This document shows, one piece after another, positions 46,780-52,054 of a stretch of 52,054 bases of DNA. Made by a program: the position numbers and the translations under genes. How positions within the stretch are numbered: position 1 is the first letter of the stretch; each line of letters starts with the position of its first letter. The notes beneath the pieces are model-generated. The model was not told the DNA's origin. It saw only the letters and a program-made list of their open reading frames with translations, and ran no database searches. Origin of the DNA: an uncultured Pseudomonadota bacterium (GTDB lineage: Bacteria; Pseudomonadota; Alphaproteobacteria; UBA9219); NCBI GenBank assembly GCA_903920205.1, contig CAIXLI010000175.1, positions 1 to 52,054 on the forward strand, in the 5' to 3' direction.

Positions 46780-47502
46780 ATGATGACAGAGCAAACGCAA
46801 AACGGAGAACAAAGGAAGCGCAACATGCTTCTTCTCATGCTTAAGGAATGGAGCAACGCTGCCTCTCCGGAATTACGCCGCGTTCAAAGATCAGGGCCTC
46901 CTGACGAACGGCTAAAAAATGAGCCATTCCTTCTCGGCGCACTTGTTGATCCTAAAAATACATGGCTTGCTAAGGACTTTTCGGAGAAAGGGGGTACGAT
47001 TCAAGGCATAAAACAACATATTGGAGAACCTTCCCCCAATATGTTGGGGGTGTGTCAAGACTCGCATCTATCCAATGAAGGAGGCTTTTTGACCTTGTTG
47101 GCAGAGTATCTTATTAAGAGAGGCATACCCTGTCAGGCCATACCAAGACCTAGCGCTGACCGAAATCCATTTCTTGTTTTTTCTCTCGACAAAATATCCG
47201 AGACAGACCTGCGGGAAAGCCTGACGGGCCTATGGAACGAGCATGTTCTTCCAAATAAGCGGGCCCTTATCGGCGATCGAATGACAAGGGGGATAAGCGC
47301 CATCGTCAAAAGTTCCCTTGATTCATATTCGCAGCAAGATCCCTTTGGAAACGCGCTTAACAATCACGAAGAGGTTAAAGCCGCCTTCACTGAGGCTATC
47401 AGTGCTGCACTGCTGCCATTCTTAGCCAAAAAGTTAAACCAAACGGATATTCAGCAGGCGCTTACTCAAGCGGTAACGAACTTAAAGTTACAACTCAACT
47501 AA
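46780..47502 (+). CDS. Hypothetical protein (240 aa)
   Basis: Long intact ORF, no family recognised; AT-rich upstream region. Confidence 0.65.
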   Translation: MMTEQTQNGEQRKRNMLLLMLKEWSNAASPELRRVQRSGPPDERLKNEPFLLGALVDPKNTWLAKDFSEKGGTIQGIKQHIGEPSPNMLGVCQDSHLSNEGGFLTLLAEYLIKRGIPCQAIPRPSADRNPFLVFSLDKISETDLRESLTGLWNEHVLPNKRALIGDRMTRGISAIVKSSLDSYSQQDPFGNALNNHEEVKAAFTEAISAALLPFLAKKLNQTDIQQALTQAVTNLKLQLN

Positions 47503-47538
47503 CACAGGATTTGGATAACCCCCTTTACCCCACAGACT

Positions 47539-48270
47539 TTATCCCCTCGTCGGAATCCGCGACAAAGCGATGCTCGCCGCCACAACAACGTTCAAACTCT
47601 CAACGCCCGTGGTGGGAATACGAATGCGCGGAGCAAATCCGCTCGCGCTGATCCCGGGGCCCTCTTCACCGACCAGAAGCAAAGCATCTTGAGGCCAAAC
47701 GAATTCGTTGATTGACACGCCGCGCATATCAAGCGCGATGCAATCAGCCGGAAATTCCGCTAAGGCGGGGCCTCGCGCCAAGTTCATGCGCAGCACGCTG
47801 CCCGCCGAAGCCTTGACGGCTTTAGGCAAAAAAGGATGCGCGGCTTCGCGGGACAGTATCACACGCGGCACACCGAAAGCTTCGCAACTGCGGATCAACG
47901 CGCCAAGATTCCCGGGATCGCCAAGAGGCGCGACAAGTTCGATGCCGCAGGGCGCATAAGCCTTCATATCCGCCGCCGTCAGAACAGGAACAGGCGGTTG
48001 TTTCAAAACCAAAATGTTGAAATGCGTCCCGAGCACATCAATTTGCGCAAAAAGGGATGAAGCGAGCAGTACCTGCTTCCCCCCCGCCGTCAAAGCCTCG
48101 TGAGACGGCGCTAAAAGCTCGTCAACGATTTCCAGATGCGGTTTCTTTAAAAATTCGCGTATCAGTTTTTCGCCGGAAAGCAGAAAAAGCCCTTCCTCCT
48201 TCAACCCCTTGGAGGAGGTAAGGCTTAAAAGCTTCCTAAACGTTTCGTTCTGTGCGCTTTCGATCATCAT
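47539..48270 (-). CDS. TrmH/SpoU-family RNA methyltransferase
   Basis: ELVAPLGDPGNLGALIRSCEAFGVPRVILSREAAHPFLPKAVKASAGSVLRMNLA...LLLVGEEGPGIS...VESLNVVVAASIAL. Confidence 0.92.
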   Translation of the reverse strand: MMIESAQNETFRKLLSLTSSKGLKEEGLFLLSGEKLIREFLKKPHLEIVDELLAPSHEALTAGGKQVLLASSLFAQIDVLGTHFNILVLKQPPVPVLTAADMKAYAPCGIELVAPLGDPGNLGALIRSCEAFGVPRVILSREAAHPFLPKAVKASAGSVLRMNLARGPALAEFPADCIALDMRGVSINEFVWPQDALLLVGEEGPGISASGFAPRIRIPTTGVESLNVVVAASIALSRIPTRG

Positions 48271-48671
48271 TGAGGACGGTAGCAATACCAATGCTTGAGT
48301 TCGCACGCATCTCCTGACTTGGCAAGGCACCCACGCTGAGCCTCGCTTCTCGCCTCTTCGGGAGTCCCTTCTTCGGCCCAAGCGACCTCGTTCTTATATC
48401 CCATAGCGACAGCGGCGCATTTATTCTGCAAGGTCAAGACGATCTTACACTCCGCGCCATATCTAGAGCAGAACCCAAGCGCGTTTTCCGTCGCGGCCTG
48501 TTCATCGGGAAAGGGATCCGACATTCCCCAAGCGCCGTTCTTTTCGCTGAAGGCGATCGCGCCGTAAACCGCAGCGCCTTCGGCATAGGCGGCAGAACTG
48601 CCGACAAGCACAACCGTTGCCGCAATCAGAATCAATCGAAAGACCTTAAGCCGCGTTCCCGAACATGTCAT
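48267..48671 (-). CDS. DUF4189-type secreted protein
   Basis: Signal peptide; YGAIAFSEKNGAWGMSDPFPDEQAATENALGFCSRYGAECKIVLTLQNKCAAVAMG; overlaps TrmH start by 4 bp. Confidence 0.8.
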   Translation of the reverse strand: MTCSGTRLKVFRLILIAATVVLVGSSAAYAEGAAVYGAIAFSEKNGAWGMSDPFPDEQAATENALGFCSRYGAECKIVLTLQNKCAAVAMGYKNEVAWAEEGTPEEARSEAQRGCLAKSGDACELKHWYCYRPQ

Positions 48672-48785
48672 GTTATCCCCCTAGTTTGGCATAAGCCTCA
48701 ACCAGGGTTTTCTAAAACTCCGGCCCAAAATTTCTATCAGAAGCGCCTCTTTGGAACAAGCCGTTTGAAGGCCTCGCCGACCGCC

Positions 48786-49568
48786 TCATACGCCATCTTT
48801 AAAAATCTGCGCCGCCTGCGCGGCAAGGCCCTTAGAGCTTGCGGCGACCATCTCCCCAGAAAAATCAAAGCCGATAGGATTTAAATCCCAATCTCCGGCA
48901 AACCCGCCCGCGCCGGTGATGATGGGGATAACGCCAGCAACGTCATATATTTTCAGATGTTGCTCCACCACCAGATCCGTCCACCCCATCGCCAGAAGCC
49001 CATAGGCATAGCAGTCGCAACCATATTGAGGCCATTTAACCGTGCGGCATAAATCCAGATAACTCTCAAAATTTTCGCCCCGAAACATATCGGGCGAACC
49101 CGTGTAAAGGCGCGAGGATTCCAACGCGCGAGGCGGAGAAACCTTGATCGGTGCGCCATCATGCGTGGCAACAAGGCCATCAATGCCGAACCAGCGTTCC
49201 CGCGTAAAGGCTTGATCGATACAGCCGACGACGGGCTTCCCCCCATGCATCAAGCCGATGATCGTGCCGAATAAAGGCTTGCCGGTCATAAAGGCGCGTG
49301 TGCCGTCGATGGGATCGATAACCCAAACGAATTCCGCCTTTTCGTTCGACACACCGAATTCTTCGCCAACAATGCCGTGATCGGGAAAGGCCTTGCCAAT
49401 CCTATCGCGCAAATTTTGTTCAATCTCGCGGTCGGCTTGCGTCACCGGCGACTTGTCGTCTTTATCGTCGATGGGGATTTCCTTGCGAAAATAACGCAGC
49501 GTAATCTGTCCCGCAAGATCGGCTGCTTCGTTAAAAAACGGGGCAAAAAACTTCTCGTAATCCGGCAT
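48786..49568 (-). CDS. hisN: Inositol monophosphatase-like histidinol-phosphatase (HisN-type)
   Basis: GEEFGVSNEKAEFVWVIDPIDGTRAFMTGKPLFGTIIGL; adjacent to his genes. Confidence 0.85.
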   Translation of the reverse strand: MPDYEKFFAPFFNEAADLAGQITLRYFRKEIPIDDKDDKSPVTQADREIEQNLRDRIGKAFPDHGIVGEEFGVSNEKAEFVWVIDPIDGTRAFMTGKPLFGTIIGLMHGGKPVVGCIDQAFTRERWFGIDGLVATHDGAPIKVSPPRALESSRLYTGSPDMFRGENFESYLDLCRTVKWPQYGCDCYAYGLLAMGWTDLVVEQHLKIYDVAGVIPIITGAGGFAGDWDLNPIGFDFSGEMVAASSKGLAAQAAQIFKDGV

Positions 49569-50194
49569 CACTTCGCCGCCTTTACCTGAGACCGTTGAAG
49601 CAAAGCCTTCAGAACATCCCCCCACTGCATCGGGGAGGCTTCCAGAAGAACCAGAAGATGGTAAATCAAATCCGCCGCCTCAGAAGCCAAAGCAGGGCTT
49701 TTCGTCGCCGCCGCCAAAGCCGTTTCAACGCCCTCCTCGCCGACCTTCTGCGCGATCCGCGTGACGCCTGCGGCAAAAAGCTTGGCGGTATAACTGTCCG
49801 GCGGCGCCGTCACGCGGCGTTCGTGAATCGTCGCCACAAGATCAGCCAGAACGGAAAGATCGGCGGTTTCATTCGCCTCGCCGAAACAGGTGCGCGTGCC
49901 AAGATGGCAAGTCGGCCCCTCAGGCTCAACCATAATTAAAAGGGCGTCCTTGTCGCAATCAAGCTTAACGTCGACCAAGCGTAGCACATGCCCCGACGTT
50001 TCCCCTTTTTGCCACAAACGTTGCTTGCTGCGGCTATAGAAGGTGACGAGGCCGGAGGAAAGTGTTTTTTGTAACGCTTCTTGATTCACATAACCCAGCA
50101 TCAAAACACGCAGCGAATTTGCGTCTTGCGCAATCGCCGGAATCAAGCCGTCATTTTTTGACCAATCAAGCGCGGCCGGATTGATATCTTGCAT
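49568..50194 (-). CDS. hisIE: Bifunctional phosphoribosyl-AMP cyclohydrolase / phosphoribosyl-ATP pyrophosphatase
   Basis: HisI: VLMLGYVNQEALQKTLSSGLVTFYSRSKQRLWQKGETSGH...CDKDALL; HisE: LADLVATIHERR...KVGEEGVETALAA. Confidence 0.93.
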   Translation of the reverse strand: MQDINPAALDWSKNDGLIPAIAQDANSLRVLMLGYVNQEALQKTLSSGLVTFYSRSKQRLWQKGETSGHVLRLVDVKLDCDKDALLIMVEPEGPTCHLGTRTCFGEANETADLSVLADLVATIHERRVTAPPDSYTAKLFAAGVTRIAQKVGEEGVETALAAATKSPALASEAADLIYHLLVLLEASPMQWGDVLKALLQRSQVKAAK

Positions 50195-50231
50195 TATGTC
50201 CTTTTCCTTCCTGAAAAAACTAAGGTCCTTG

Positions 50232-50999
50232 TCACGCCCGCACCATCACGCCTTGTTGCCGCAGAAAAGACTTCACTTCGCCGATGGTCAAAAGCTGTTT
50301 ATGGAATACGCTGGCCGCCAAGGCTCCGTCAACATGGGCTTTTTGAAAAACATCGGCGAAATGATCTTGTATGCCGGCACCACCTGAGGCGATCAGGGGA
50401 ATCGAGACTTTTTCCCGAACGGTGCGCAGCTGATCGATATCATAGCCGTCGCGCATACCGTCTTGATTCATGCAGTTCAGCACGATCTCACCCGCGCCAC
50501 GTTCTGTTGCTTCAACCGCCCAAGCCACGCTTCGCCGCCGCGTCGCCTGCGTTTTAGCGGCATCGCCCGTATATTGATAAACCCAATAATCGCCGTCCTG
50601 TTTTTTGCTATCGATGCCGATAACAACGCATTGGCTTCCGAATTCCCGCGCCATAAGGTCGATCAGATCGGGATTTTCCAGAGCCGGAGAATTAATCGAA
50701 ATCTTATCCGCGCCATTCGCCAAAATCGCCCGCGCATCGTCAACCGTGCGAATGCCCCCCGCGACGCAAAAAGGGATATCCAGAACATCTGCGACCCGTG
50801 CGATCCATTGGCGATCCACCATGCGCCCGTCGCTGCTGGCGGTGATGTCATAAAACACCAACTCGTCCGCGCCTTCGTCACGATAGCGCGAGGCAAGGCC
50901 GATAATGTCGCCGACGATTTCATGATCGCGGAACTGCACGCCCTTGACGACTTTCCCGTCTTTAACATCCAAACAAGGAATGATGCGTTTAGCAAGCAT
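50232..50999 (-). CDS. hisF: Imidazole glycerol phosphate synthase subunit HisF
   Basis: [31 protein letters not shown]...[32 protein letters not shown]. Confidence 0.97.
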   Translation of the reverse strand: MLAKRIIPCLDVKDGKVVKGVQFRDHEIVGDIIGLASRYRDEGADELVFYDITASSDGRMVDRQWIARVADVLDIPFCVAGGIRTVDDARAILANGADKISINSPALENPDLIDLMAREFGSQCVVIGIDSKKQDGDYWVYQYTGDAAKTQATRRRSVAWAVEATERGAGEIVLNCMNQDGMRDGYDIDQLRTVREKVSIPLIASGGAGIQDHFADVFQKAHVDGALAASVFHKQLLTIGEVKSFLRQQGVMVRA

Positions 51000-51729
51000 G
51001 GGCAACCCGTTCTATAGCCTCTGCCAAATCGACGCGGCCTTCGTAAATCGCTTTGCCGACGATAGCGCCCGCGACGGGAGTTTTGGCGAGATCGAGCAAA
51101 TCATCAAGCCCACCGACGCCGCCCGAAGCCAGAACCTCAAGCTTGGGCGCATGTTCATGTATCGATTGATACAGCGCGATATTGGCGCCCGTCAGCATCC
51201 CGTCACGGCCTATATCGGTGCAAAGGATGTGCCGCAACCCGCTGCCCTCATACGCATCCAGAATATCCCACAGCAATTGCTGGCTGCCGCTTTGCCATCC
51301 GTGGGTCAAAACCTCGGGTTGATCGTCAACATATTTGACATCGAACGCTAGGATAATGCGCTCCTCGCCGAATTGGCGAAGCCATTCATGCACCAAAGGT
51401 TTGTTTTTGATCGCCAGACTGCCGACAACGACGCGCTGAACGCCTGCATCCAATAGTTTCTGAATTGTAGCGGCCCCGCGAATGCCGCCACCCGCCTGAA
51501 TTTTCAGCGATGTTTGTTGAGCCACCTGCGCGATAAGATCGATTTGCTGCATCTCGCCCAGACGCGCTCCGTCGAGATCGACCATATGTAGCCATGTCGC
51601 TCCGGCCTCGGCAAATATTTGCGCCTGAGCGACGGGGTCGGTGGCGTATATCTTCGCCGTGTCGAAATCGCCCTGCGTCAGGCGAACGCATTGCCCGTCC
51701 TTAAGATCGATGGCGGGAAAAATATCCAT
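50989..51729 (-). CDS. hisA: HisA isomerase
   Basis: [39 protein letters not shown]...[30 protein letters not shown]. Confidence 0.97.
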   Translation of the reverse strand: MDIFPAIDLKDGQCVRLTQGDFDTAKIYATDPVAQAQIFAEAGATWLHMVDLDGARLGEMQQIDLIAQVAQQTSLKIQAGGGIRGAATIQKLLDAGVQRVVVGSLAIKNKPLVHEWLRQFGEERIILAFDVKYVDDQPEVLTHGWQSGSQQLLWDILDAYEGSGLRHILCTDIGRDGMLTGANIALYQSIHEHAPKLEVLASGGVGGLDDLLDLAKTPVAGAIVGKAIYEGRVDLAEAIERVAHAC

Positions 51730-51730
51730 G

Positions 51731-52054
51731 TCACATCTCCAAAAAGTTTTTCAGGATTTTGCTTCCTGCCGTTCCGGAACGTTCAGGATGAAATTGACAC
51801 CCGAAAAAGTTCCCCTGCCCCGCCACCGCCGTAAAAACCTCGCTGTAGTCGCATACGGCCACTGTAGACTCTCCCACAGGCGCGGCGAAACTGTGCACAA
51901 AATAGACGACGCTTCCATCCTCTATGCCGCGCAAAAGGGGATGCCCCGCCTGACGCGCCGCGATTTGGTTCCATCCCATTTGGGGAATGGGCATGTCTTC
52001 CTTAGGCTGCAACCGCTTGACCTCGCCCGCCAGAATGCCGAGGCAGGCGCAGCC
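51731..52054 (-). CDS. hisH: HisH glutamine amidotransferase subunit, C-terminal part (truncated by window edge)
   Basis: GCACLGILAGEVKRLQPKEDMPIPQMGWNQI...YFVHSFAAP...FFGCQFHPERSGTAGSKILKNFLEM. Confidence 0.93.
   Translation of the reverse strand, partial: GCACLGILAGEVKRLQPKEDMPIPQMGWNQIAARQAGHPLLRGIEDGSVVYFVHSFAAPVGESTVAVCDYSEVFTAVAGQGNFFGCQFHPERSGTAGSKILKNFLEM

Noticed and set aside
1-52054. CRISPR array or complete known defence system
   Set aside because: No regularly spaced direct repeats seen; the HEPN-like and NERD hints are isolated and far apart.

Overview
Alphaproteobacterial-type chromosomal window with about 55 supportable genes. (1) 0-10 kb: an envelope/stress island (OmpA-like, fasciclin, CsbD, LTXXQ/Spy-like, PRC-barrel, collagen-like lipoprotein, PLD, SYLF, DUF3309, lytic transglycosylase) around a Crp/Fnr-family regulator. 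Four near-identical palindromes of the form TTTTGACATTnATCAAA lie in its intergenic regions and could control almost all of these genes. (2) 10-13 kb: three TadE/TadG-like pilus-associated genes. (3) 13-24 kb: a hypothetical protein with HEPN-like hints, a long ThyX-like protein, MarR, NlpC/P60, tRNA-Ser(UGA), a 5'-truncated IS110 transposase, a structured non-coding interval, RNase E/G and an ABC-F ATPase. (4) 24-31 kb: YgjP-like metallopeptidase, a NERD protein with an apparent +1 frameshift, ccmD-ccmE-ccmG, a SnoaL-like protein, a secreted collagen/tail-collar protein and a DUF1013 protein. (5) 31-42 kb: membrane protein/GT2/GtrA, a divergent isochorismatase-like ORF, Lon, and four tandem paralogous GT2 glycosyltransferases. 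(6) 42-52 kb: OsmC, alpha/beta hydrolase, a second Crp/Fnr regulator with a C-terminal Cys cluster divergent from hemN, VanX-like dipeptidase, TrmH-like methyltransferase, and a his operon (hisH-hisA-hisF-hisIE-hisN-like). The best candidate for something undescribed is the FNR-box-linked envelope-stress regulon. All family names come from reading the translations; no database search was run.
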